Below are positions 15,628 to 22,136 of a stretch of 23,936 bases of DNA, piece by piece (positions within the stretch are counted from its first letter, which is position 1; the number at the start of each line of letters is the position of its first letter). A program made the position numbers and the translations under genes. The stretch spans positions 1 through 23,936 of the forward strand of contig JAIMBM010000005.1 of assembly GCA_023511475.1 (NCBI GenBank), in the 5' to 3' direction. This DNA comes from Anaerolineae bacterium (GTDB lineage Bacteria > Chloroflexota > Anaerolineae > SpSt-313). The notes beneath the pieces were generated by a model. That model searched no databases. It saw nothing but the letters and a program-made list of their open reading frames with translations, and was not told the origin of the DNA.

Positions 15628-17094
15628 CTATTGCCGCAACGCCCTCTCGGCGCGGCGTACGACGTCGTCGATCGCGCGCACACGCTCGCGGTCGATCTCC
15701 CAGTCGGCGCAGCGCAGCACCGCCTCCACCCGGGCGCGCGCGCGCTCGACCATGTCACGCGCGCGGTCCTTCTCCAGGCCAGCAGCTAGCGTGCGATCCA
15801 TGAGCACCGGATACCAGACCACGCGTCTCATGTGCGCCAGTGTATGATCCTCGGTTAGGTGGTTGCCGCCGATGCCCTGTCGGCGGATCTGCTCGACACA
15901 CAGCGTTTCCTCACTGACAGCTATGCCTTTTCCGAACTCGTGAATCCAGTGTGCGACCTCGAGGTCGAGCATGGCCTGTTCGGGAGAGAACGTCTTGCCT
16001 CCATTCACCAGCCCGATGGGGTAGTTCACCCGGCCCGAGCGGTAGCTGGCCCAGAACTTGACCAGTTTCTCCATGACGGCCTGCGCACCTGGATATTTGG
16101 CGTCGGTGTAGCCTGTCCCGATGGCAAAGTCGAAGCCATACCGCCGCTCGTGGAGCTCGGCGATTCCCAGATCCTGCACGATGGCCTCTGGCGCGGCAAA
16201 AGAAGCAGCGCCTGTCGCCATGTCCAGCACACCAGAAATCACCCCTCCCGCCACCCACGCCGTCGGGCAGGCGCAACGGACAGCCGTGGCTACACCCAGC
16301 ACCTCAGCGTTGCAGAGGGCGACGTTAGCGGCGAGTGACATGGGCGCGGAGGCTCCTGTCAGAGGCATGGGTATGATGGTTGTTGGCAGGCCGCGCCGAG
16401 CCAGGAGCAAGAGCACCTCTCCTGCCTTGTCGTCCAGAATGAGAGGCGAGATGGTCTCCTTGGCGGTCACAAAGCAGGGATCGGCCAGGTACGCTTCGCG
16501 ACTACCGCGCACGATCTCACCCAGCTCAATGAGGTACTCGAGCTCTTGAGCATTCCAGACCTCGGTAGCGCCCGCCTTGTTTGTGTAGCGGGCGATGAGG
16601 GCGGCCGTCTTGATCCGCTGTAGGCGTGGGTCGACGGGAGTACCGTCGTCTTCGGTCAGATAGACGACGGGGTTTCCTACTGAGGTCACCTCGGGCAGAG
16701 CCTGGCCGAGGCGCACCATGTCGATCAGGTCCTTACGCGTGGGGGGCCGCACCTGCTGGCGCCCCCAGTCCAGGTACTCAACGCAGGCCCCGCCGAACTT
16801 GGCCTGGATGGGACCGGCTGAGCGTGAAGAGACGACGCCGTTAAGCAAGACCGGCCGACGCCCGCGGCGCAGGTCTTCCTGCATGTCGGCGATCGTCCGT
16901 TCGACCAGGGATGAGGGAAAGCGGACCGCCTGCTGGGCGTGGTCGACTCTGGCGCCGTGTTGCTCGAGCGCCTCAAGCAGAGCAGGGGTCATGATCCTCA
17001 TGCCGGGGTCAGCCAGGATCTCAAGGGAAGCCTGGTGCAGTGCCTCCAGGTCGTCGTCGCTGAAAAGTCTTATGGGGTCTGATGATCCGAACAT
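15628..17094 (-). CDS. MttB-family (COG5598) methyltransferase homologue, copy 2 (divergent)
   Basis: A 488-residue MttB-family protein clearly more divergent than the two other copies. It shares the general course: an N-terminal LFSDDDLEALHQASLEILAD helix, GARVDHAQQAVRFPSSLVE, then IIPMPLTGASAPMSLAAN, TGYTDAKYPGAQAVMEKL and AMLDLEVAHWIHEFGKG. It lacks the CMTAQDVPPPIEP signature of the other copies and reads NPVVYLTEDDGTPVDPR there. The C-terminal half is rich in Arg/Glu helices. The frame has no internal amber codon. The ATG at 17094 is preferred because GGAG lies 6 nt upstream; an ATG 6 nt earlier abuts that GGAG. It is 96 bp behind copy 3 and 110 bp before the GH4 gene. It may act on a different methyl donor than copies 1 and 3, or form a mixed complex with them. 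Confidence 0.85.
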   Translation of the reverse strand: MFGSSDPIRLFSDDDLEALHQASLEILADPGMRIMTPALLEALEQHGARVDHAQQAVRFPSSLVERTIADMQEDLRRGRRPVLLNGVVSSRSAGPIQAKFGGACVEYLDWGRQQVRPPTRKDLIDMVRLGQALPEVTSVGNPVVYLTEDDGTPVDPRLQRIKTAALIARYTNKAGATEVWNAQELEYLIELGEIVRGSREAYLADPCFVTAKETISPLILDDKAGEVLLLLARRGLPTTIIPMPLTGASAPMSLAANVALCNAEVLGVATAVRCACPTAWVAGGVISGVLDMATGAASFAAPEAIVQDLGIAELHERRYGFDFAIGTGYTDAKYPGAQAVMEKLVKFWASYRSGRVNYPIGLVNGGKTFSPEQAMLDLEVAHWIHEFGKGIAVSEETLCVEQIRRQGIGGNHLTEDHTLAHMRRVVWYPVLMDRTLAAGLEKDRARDMVERARARVEAVLRCADWEIDRERVRAIDDVVRRAERALRQ

Positions 17095-17190
17095 GTGCAT
17101 CTCCGACTCTGCTACAACTGTTGTCCAATGTTGCATCACTGGTGTCACGAGAGCGGGCCACAACAACCCGGCTGTTGGCATGGGGATCCC

Positions 17191-18666
17191 TTAGGGCAGG
17201 CGCAAGAGTGCACGCCTCGCGCGAGCCACGACTGCCTCCGCGGCGCGCACCTTCTGCTCCGGCACAGGTGGCGGCTCATAGCTCGCGAGGGCGGCGCGCC
17301 ACTTGGCCTCGGCGCGCTCGAGCATGAGGCGCTCCTTCTCACGCTCGACTCCCGGGGTGGACCAGCAGGTGCGATCCATGAACTCCGGGCTCCAGAGCAC
17401 CTCACGGAAGTGCGCCAGTGTGTGATCCAGGTCCAGGAAAGAGCGATCCGCCCGCAGACCGCACTCCAGGATCTCTTCCAAGGCCAGCATCTCATCGCTG
17501 ACCTCCACGCCGCGGGCCAGTTGTGCCGTCTGACGGTTCAACTCCAGGTCGATCATGAGTTGGGTAGGAGAGAAGGCCTTCCCTGCTTCGAGCATCCCCT
17601 TGTGCTGCCGCTCAGGACGGTGTGTGAGCCACTGATACGCCAGGCTCTTGAACACCTTGTCGTTGACAGCCTGCATGCCCGGCATCTTGGCATCGGTATA
17701 GTCGGTGAGCATCCCGGCCTTGACCCCGTACAACCGATCCAGAACCTGGTACAGGCCGACATCAATCAAGACCGCCTCCGGCGTGGCAAAGAGCACCCGG
17801 GTTGTGCGCATGTCGAGAACGCCCGAGCAAGGGATCGCGCCCAGTTGAACCTCTTCCGAGAGAGCCCAGGGTGGGCACCATGCACCGAGAGTTTCTGCGA
17901 GTGCCACGACGATGGCGCCGGCAAGGGTCACTGGCGCGCTCGCTCCGGCTACCGGGCAACTGGAGACAGCCCAGGCTTCTAGACCGTTGCGCTTCCAGAT
18001 TGCCCACAGGCAAGCCGCTGCGCGTGCGTCGACCGTGAACCGGTTGAGCGCATAGCCATCCGCCCGATAGCGGCACTGCCGGCCGGTGGCTATGGTATAG
18101 AGCTCCTCCAGATAAGGGAGTTGCTCCGGCAGGATCAGCTCCACGCCCATCGTCCTCTTGTCGGTGAGGCGGATGGCCTCAGCGAAAGACACCAGAGGTT
18201 CGATCGGGGGAGGCACGTCCTGGGCGGTCATACAGGGTCCCAGAGCCGTGATCTCCTGTAGAGCGTGGCCGACCTTGAGCATGGCTCGCACATCGTCCAG
18301 CGTCGCGGGACGCTGGACGTTCGTGGGCCAGTCGTAGTAGAGGGTGCCGTTGTAAGCTAGTGCCAGTCCTGCTGGCACCGGCCGGCGCAGCACTGGCTCA
18401 GGAGGCTCGGGGGTAGCCAGGCGTCTGGCGTGTTCCTCGACAGCCGCGATCATGGCTTGCGTTGGCCAAAAGACCTCACTGGCATAGTCAACACGAGCCC
18501 CCCGCCGCTCCAGGCGAGTCAATAGCTCGCGGTGCTGGACGCGAAAACCGACCTCCTGCAGTACACGCACAGCGGCAGCGTGTATGCGCTCAATCTCGGC
18601 GTCTGTGAGGATGGGCATGTAAGTGAACTGGCAGCTGCTACCATGCCCTGTGTTCGCTACAGCCAT
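17191..18666 (-). CDS. MttB-family (COG5598) methyltransferase homologue, copy 3
   Basis: A 491-residue MttB homologue without pyrrolysine, paralogous to copy 1 at 12693-14141. Both contain VLRRP-x-PAG, CMTAQDVPPPIEP, SCPVAGA-x-APVTLAGA, DMRTTRVLF, YTDAK-x-P-x-MQA and IDLELNRQ, and both end in an Ala/Arg/Lys-rich helix. The start at ATG 18666 is 5 bp behind the permease stop, with GAAGGG 9 nt upstream. An in-frame GTG two codons earlier overlaps the permease stop and is an alternative. The longer upstream reading is permease sequence in another frame and not homologous. Direct coupling to the transporter genes suggests that the imported compound itself carries the methyl group this protein acts on. 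The acceptor corrinoid protein is not in the window. Confidence 0.88.
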   Translation of the reverse strand: MAVANTGHGSSCQFTYMPILTDAEIERIHAAAVRVLQEVGFRVQHRELLTRLERRGARVDYASEVFWPTQAMIAAVEEHARRLATPEPPEPVLRRPVPAGLALAYNGTLYYDWPTNVQRPATLDDVRAMLKVGHALQEITALGPCMTAQDVPPPIEPLVSFAEAIRLTDKRTMGVELILPEQLPYLEELYTIATGRQCRYRADGYALNRFTVDARAAACLWAIWKRNGLEAWAVSSCPVAGASAPVTLAGAIVVALAETLGAWCPPWALSEEVQLGAIPCSGVLDMRTTRVLFATPEAVLIDVGLYQVLDRLYGVKAGMLTDYTDAKMPGMQAVNDKVFKSLAYQWLTHRPERQHKGMLEAGKAFSPTQLMIDLELNRQTAQLARGVEVSDEMLALEEILECGLRADRSFLDLDHTLAHFREVLWSPEFMDRTCWSTPGVEREKERLMLERAEAKWRAALASYEPPPVPEQKVRAAEAVVARARRALLRLP

Positions 18667-18671
18667 GTCCA

Positions 18672-19556
18672 CTAGCCCTTCACTCCGGTGACGACAGTGC
18701 CCTGGATGAACTGTCGCTGCGCGAAAAGGAAGATAAAGATGCAAGGGATGATGGAGAGCGTTGCTGCAGCCATCAGCAGGTGGTTCTCCGGCCGGCTTCG
18801 CACGCTGCCCTGCAGATAGCGCAACGCGACGGCAAGGGTGTACTTCTCCCGGTCGCTCAGGTAGATGAGGGGACCAAAGAAATCGTTCCACGTGCCCAGG
18901 AACGTGTAGATCGCAATTGCGAGAAGGGCAGGGCGTGCCAGCGGCAGTACGATCTGGGCATAGGTCCTCACGTAGCCCGCTCCATCGATGCGCGCGGCAT
19001 CCTCCAGGTCCAGAGGGATGGTCAAGAAGAACTGCCGCAAGAGGAAGATGGAGAACGGATTGCCAAAGAAGGCTGGCACGATCAACGGTTTGTACGTGTT
19101 GACCCAGTGTAGCGTCTGGAAGAGTACGAACTGGGGAATGACGAGCACAGCTCCTGGCAGCATTAGAGTTGAGAGCAGGATCAGGAAGATGATGTCCCGT
19201 CCCGGCATGCGCAGGCGCGAGAATCCATAGGCCGCCAGAGAGCTGGAGAGCAACACGCCCACGATGACCAGGACGACGATGAACACGGTGTTTCTGAGAT
19301 ACTGCGCAACAGGAAAGCGCTCCATCAACTCCACATAGTTCTGGAACCGCGGGGGCCAGGGCACCCAGACGGGTGGAAAGCGCTGGGCATCTTGCCAGGT
19401 CTTGAGCGACGTGCTTACCTGCCAGTACAGAGGGAAGAGGAACAGCAGGCTGCCGACAGTGAGGATCAGGTAGGTGAGGGCAGCCCCCAGAACTCTACGC
19501 ATGCGCCGCCCCATCCAGAGGGGGCGCTGCCTACCATCCCGAGTTGCCTGTGCCAT
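18672..19556 (-). CDS. Carbohydrate ABC transporter permease (MalG type)
   Basis: A 294-residue inner-membrane subunit of a CUT1-type sugar importer. About six hydrophobic segments are visible, starting with LTYLILTVGSLLFLFPLYW and the typical WQVSTSLKTWQD just behind it. The EAA loop that docks the ATPase is seen as LEDAARIDGAGYVRTYAQIV, with E185 and D191. The ATG at 19556 is chosen because GGAGG lies 8 nt upstream and the start overlaps the stop of the preceding permease by one base (TGATG), a sign of translational coupling. The longer upstream frame is a shadow of that permease. No ATPase gene accompanies the two permeases, so a shared MsmK/UgpC-like ATPase encoded elsewhere must energise them. 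Confidence 0.93.
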   Translation of the reverse strand: MAQATRDGRQRPLWMGRRMRRVLGAALTYLILTVGSLLFLFPLYWQVSTSLKTWQDAQRFPPVWVPWPPRFQNYVELMERFPVAQYLRNTVFIVVLVIVGVLLSSSLAAYGFSRLRMPGRDIIFLILLSTLMLPGAVLVIPQFVLFQTLHWVNTYKPLIVPAFFGNPFSIFLLRQFFLTIPLDLEDAARIDGAGYVRTYAQIVLPLARPALLAIAIYTFLGTWNDFFGPLIYLSDREKYTLAVALRYLQGSVRSRPENHLLMAAATLSIIPCIFIFLFAQRQFIQGTVVTGVKG

Positions 19557-20494
19557 CAAGGGCGCCTCCGCTCTGCCTCGTAGTAGACCCACATCGGGCT
19601 GGACTTGAACGCCACGATCGTCAGAAGGAGCACCGCCACAAAGAGCAGCCAGCTCATGGCTGTCGCCAGGCCCATCTTGTTGTACGAGAAGGCATTCTGG
19701 TATAGATAGAGCATGTAGGACAGAGTGGCGAAGCGGGGCCCGCCTTCTGTCATCATAAAGACCTCTGTGAAAAGCTGGGTTGCCCAGATTATGTTCATCA
19801 CCAGATTGTAGAAGATAACCGGGCTCACCATCGGCAGCGTGATGTGGCGGATCTTGTCCCACCAGTTGCTACCATCGATTTCTGCGGCCTCGTAGAGCTC
19901 GGTTGGGATTCCCTGCAGGGCACCCAGCCAGATTGGCAGATACCAGCCGACACTCCACTGACTCACCATGATAATGGAGAAGAGCGCCCAACGCGGATCC
20001 CGCAGCCAGTTGGGGCCCTGGATCCCGGCCAGGCCAAGCAGCATGTTCACGAGGCCGTAGCGCTGGTTAAGCAACCAGATCCACAGCATGGATACCGCCA
20101 CGCCGGAGAGCATTGCAGGCACGTAATAGATGGTGCGGAACAGGTGCATTCCCCTCAGATTCTGGTTCATGAGAATCGCGAGGGCGAGTGAGTTTATCAG
20201 CCAGAGAGGGACTACTGCCAGCGCATAGATGGAGGTCACCCGCACCGATTGCCAGAACAGGTTATCACTGAGGAGAGTGGCATAGTTGGCCAAGCCCACG
20301 AAGTGTGGTCGGCCAGCCAAACGATAGTCCGTCAGACTGAGGAACGCCGAGGTTGTCAACGGAAACAGTGAAAACGCCAGGAAGCCGAGCACAGCGGGCG
20401 CGATGAAACAAGCGCAGGCGATCGCCTCGCGTCGCTGCAAAGAGAGATGAAACAGACCCTTCTTGGGGCGCACTGCCACGGTCTCCGACGCCAC
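19556..20494 (-). CDS. Carbohydrate ABC transporter permease (MalF/UgpA type)
   Basis: A 312-residue membrane subunit of the same CUT1-type importer. The first hydrophobic segment is CACFIAPAVLGFLAFSLFPL, followed by the typical SLTDYRLAGRPHFVGLANY block. At least five further segments follow. The EAA loop is seen as YEAAEIDGSNWWDKIRHITL, with E202 and D207. The start is GTG at 20494 because a near-perfect AGGAGGTGA anti-SD match lies just upstream (5-nt spacing). A TTG at 20536 would extend the frame through the intercistronic hairpin and is rejected. It is 69 bp behind the binding-protein gene and overlaps the next permease by one base. Confidence 0.92.
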   Translation of the reverse strand: MASETVAVRPKKGLFHLSLQRREAIACACFIAPAVLGFLAFSLFPLTTSAFLSLTDYRLAGRPHFVGLANYATLLSDNLFWQSVRVTSIYALAVVPLWLINSLALAILMNQNLRGMHLFRTIYYVPAMLSGVAVSMLWIWLLNQRYGLVNMLLGLAGIQGPNWLRDPRWALFSIIMVSQWSVGWYLPIWLGALQGIPTELYEAAEIDGSNWWDKIRHITLPMVSPVIFYNLVMNIIWATQLFTEVFMMTEGGPRFATLSYMLYLYQNAFSYNKMGLATAMSWLLFVAVLLLTIVAFKSSPMWVYYEAERRRP

Positions 20495-20520
20495 GCTCAC
20501 CTCCTGCACACTTGCGGTGC

Positions 20521-20552
20521 GGGGAGGAGCCGGCAACCGCCGGCTCCTCCCC
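20521..20552 (-). repeat. Perfect 14-bp-stem intercistronic hairpin
   Basis: GGGGAGGAGCCGGC at 20521-20534 pairs perfectly with GCCGGCTCCTCCCC at 20539-20552 around a 4-nt loop. It starts 11 nt behind the binding-protein stop and ends shortly before the permease ribosome-binding site. There is no T-run on the minus strand. The position matches the stabilising or attenuating hairpins seen between binding-protein and permease genes in other ABC operons, which give more binding protein than permease. The role is inferred. Confidence 0.7.
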
Positions 20553-20563
20553 AGCGAGCCCTG

Positions 20564-22009
20564 CTACTTGATCGGGGGCATGCTCTTCTTCATCTCGGCG
20601 TAGAAGGGCGTGCCCTCCTTGTCCAGGTACGCCGCGGCCTGCTCCGGCGTGATCTCGCCGATGGAGAGCTGCTGCACCGTCGGGTCAAGGTGTTTCCCAG
20701 GGAACTCCCACAGGTTCATGTCGAGCGGATACGGGCAGTACATGGGTCCAGGCAACTCCGTCGCCAGGACGCGGTACTCGTAGCCCGGAGCAGCCCACTC
20801 CGGCTTCATGACCGCATCGGAATGTGCTGCCTCCTTCAACACAGGCGTCTCGTAGGCGCCGAGGCCTATGAGGGTCTGCCCGGTCACAGTGGCGCTGACG
20901 AAGCGGGCGAACTGCCAGGCGAGTTCGGGGTGCTTCGTGGCCGACGCGATGGTCGATGTTGCCACCATACAGTTGAGGGCTGGCCGGTAGCCCTGCTTGA
21001 CCATTGGTATCAAGGTCACTCCCCACTCGAAGGGGAGATCGCGGTAGCCCCAGCCCGAGTCCCAATCGCCGCCGACGACCATGGCAGCCTGTCCGGCACC
21101 AAAGGCCGCGCCGTACGCCTGGAATGAGCCCATGTCCGCGAATGGGACGGCAGACTTGTCCTGGAAGCCCAGGTTGTACCAGAACGAGAGGACGTCAATG
21201 CCCACGGGGCTGTTAAAGTTCGTCTTCTCCGGGAAGATCTGGGGTATGGCCCAGAAGTCATCCGGCTGGTGCTCCCACCAGAGCCAGCCTACCGTGTCGA
21301 GCGTCGTGCCGAACTGGATTCCCCACTGCTGCTGCTCCAGGTTTGTGAGCTTCTTGGCCAAGGTTCGCACGTCATCCCAGGTCGAATTCTCAGTAGGTAT
21401 GGGTTCACCCGCGCTATCAAAGATCTCCTTGTTGTAGTAGAGGAGGGGAACCCACGTGCCGAGAATGAGGTTGTACAGCCGCGACGTGCCAAACATGGCC
21501 AGCAAGGGATCCCGCATGTCGACTGTGAAAAGCTCCTTCTGGACCAGGACCGGATCATTGTTGAACCACTCGGTCAGGTCGAGAAGCTGCCCCTCGAGCG
21601 CATAGCGCAGCAGGGAAAAGTCGCCGTAGATGACGTCCGGCGGAGTGCCTGCTGCCATCAGTGCCGATAGCTTGTCCCAGTTCTCACCGTAGGGGAGAAC
21701 GGTCAGCTTGACTTTGGCTTCGGGGTTCTCCTCCTGGAAAGCAGCGGCGATCTGCTCTCGGGACTGGTTAGCCGGTCCGAGATCGTACATAAAGTACTCG
21801 ATCTCGCCTGCCAGCTTGGGCGCTGGCGTGGCGGCAGCGGGCTCCGCAGGAGCCGTAGCCTGAGGCGCGGCAGTGCCTTCGGCTACTGGAGTTGGCTCCG
21901 CAGTCGGAGGAGCCGTGGGTTTTGGCGCACATGCCCCCACGGCTGCTCCCGTCAACACTAATGCGCTCGAGCAGAGAAACTGCCGTCGGGTGAGAGATCG
22001 GCGATCCAT
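20564..22009 (-). CDS. Sugar ABC transporter substrate-binding lipoprotein (family 1), Tat-type leader
   Basis: A 481-residue extracytoplasmic binding protein for a CUT1-type sugar importer. The leader carries a twin-arginine motif, TRRQFL with R8 and R9, a hydrophobic stretch, and a lipobox ending at C27 (AAVGAC). It is followed by a flexible Pro/Thr/Ala-rich linker at about residues 28-65 (APKPTAPPTAEPTP...). The mature fold shows the family's LTVLPYGENWDKLSALMAAG, PDVIYGDF and VPLLYYNKEIFD blocks. The ATG at 22009 has AGGAG 9 nt upstream; an ATG 9 nt earlier abuts that AGGAG. It is the first gene of the long operon and is separated from the permeases by a strong hairpin. The ligand is not readable from sequence; operon enzymes suggest a modified sugar or glycoside. 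Confidence 0.92.
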   Translation of the reverse strand: MDRRSLTRRQFLCSSALVLTGAAVGACAPKPTAPPTAEPTPVAEGTAAPQATAPAEPAAATPAPKLAGEIEYFMYDLGPANQSREQIAAAFQEENPEAKVKLTVLPYGENWDKLSALMAAGTPPDVIYGDFSLLRYALEGQLLDLTEWFNNDPVLVQKELFTVDMRDPLLAMFGTSRLYNLILGTWVPLLYYNKEIFDSAGEPIPTENSTWDDVRTLAKKLTNLEQQQWGIQFGTTLDTVGWLWWEHQPDDFWAIPQIFPEKTNFNSPVGIDVLSFWYNLGFQDKSAVPFADMGSFQAYGAAFGAGQAAMVVGGDWDSGWGYRDLPFEWGVTLIPMVKQGYRPALNCMVATSTIASATKHPELAWQFARFVSATVTGQTLIGLGAYETPVLKEAAHSDAVMKPEWAAPGYEYRVLATELPGPMYCPYPLDMNLWEFPGKHLDPTVQQLSIGEITPEQAAAYLDKEGTPFYAEMKKSMPPIK

Positions 22010-22026
22010 TCCGCACATCTCCTTTC

Positions 22027-22055
22027 TTGCGGGCTAGCGCTGGATGTGGTAGATT
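22027..22055 (+). promoter_or_regulatory. Putative promoter for the regulator gene
   Basis: TTGCGG (22027-22032) and TAGATT (22050-22055) are 17 nt apart on the plus strand, matching the consensus at 3/6 and 4/6. It faces the gene starting at 22137 and overlaps the leader of the binding-protein gene, so the two directions could interfere with each other. Confidence 0.3.
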
Positions 22056-22060
22056 CCAGC
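22039..22060. promoter_or_regulatory. Inverted repeat in the binding-protein leader
   Basis: GCTGGA at 22039-22044 and TCCAGC at 22055-22060 form a perfect 6-bp inverted repeat with a 10-nt spacer. It lies just downstream of the probable start point of the long operon and within the putative plus-strand promoter. It could be an operator or a small leader hairpin. Confidence 0.3.
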
Positions 22061-22077
22061 CACTGGCGGTGTTATCC

Positions 22078-22086
22078 ATTCTAACA
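22078..22086 (-). promoter_or_regulatory. Extended -10 promoter of the long operon
   Basis: On the minus strand the sequence reads TGTTAGAAT, an extended -10 element (TGn) with TAGAAT matching TATAAT at 5/6. No good -35 hexamer lies at 16-18 nt upstream, as expected for an activator-dependent promoter. The leader to the ATG at 22009 would be about 60 nt. Confidence 0.45.
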
Positions 22087-22102
22087 GGGTTTGTGGCTTG
22101 CT

Positions 22103-22132
22103 AGAGGCCATTCAGAGGCCACGGAAAGGCCA
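22103..22132. repeat. Three direct repeats with exact 11-bp period upstream of the operon promoter
   Basis: AGAGGCCA at 22103-22110, AGAGGCCA at 22114-22121 and AAAGGCCA at 22125-22132 start exactly 11 bp apart. Relative to the probable start point of the long operon they centre near -36, -47 and -58, on one face of the helix. The third copy overlaps the ribosome-binding site of the divergent regulator gene. Confidence 0.5.
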
Positions 22133-22136
22133 TGTC

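Noticed and set aside
17095..17190. Inverted repeats such as ACAAC-T-GTTGT between MttB copies 2 and 3
   Set aside because: They are short and imperfect, with no promoter or terminator features beside them, so I cannot give them a function.
12693..18666. Possible pyrrolysine-containing MttB genes
   Set aside because: All three frames run through the full family length without an internal TAG, so they are non-pyrrolysine homologues.
20495..20536. Longer permease start at a TTG at 20536
   Set aside because: It would place the intercistronic hairpin inside the coding region and ignore the AGGAGGTGA site just before the GTG at 20494.
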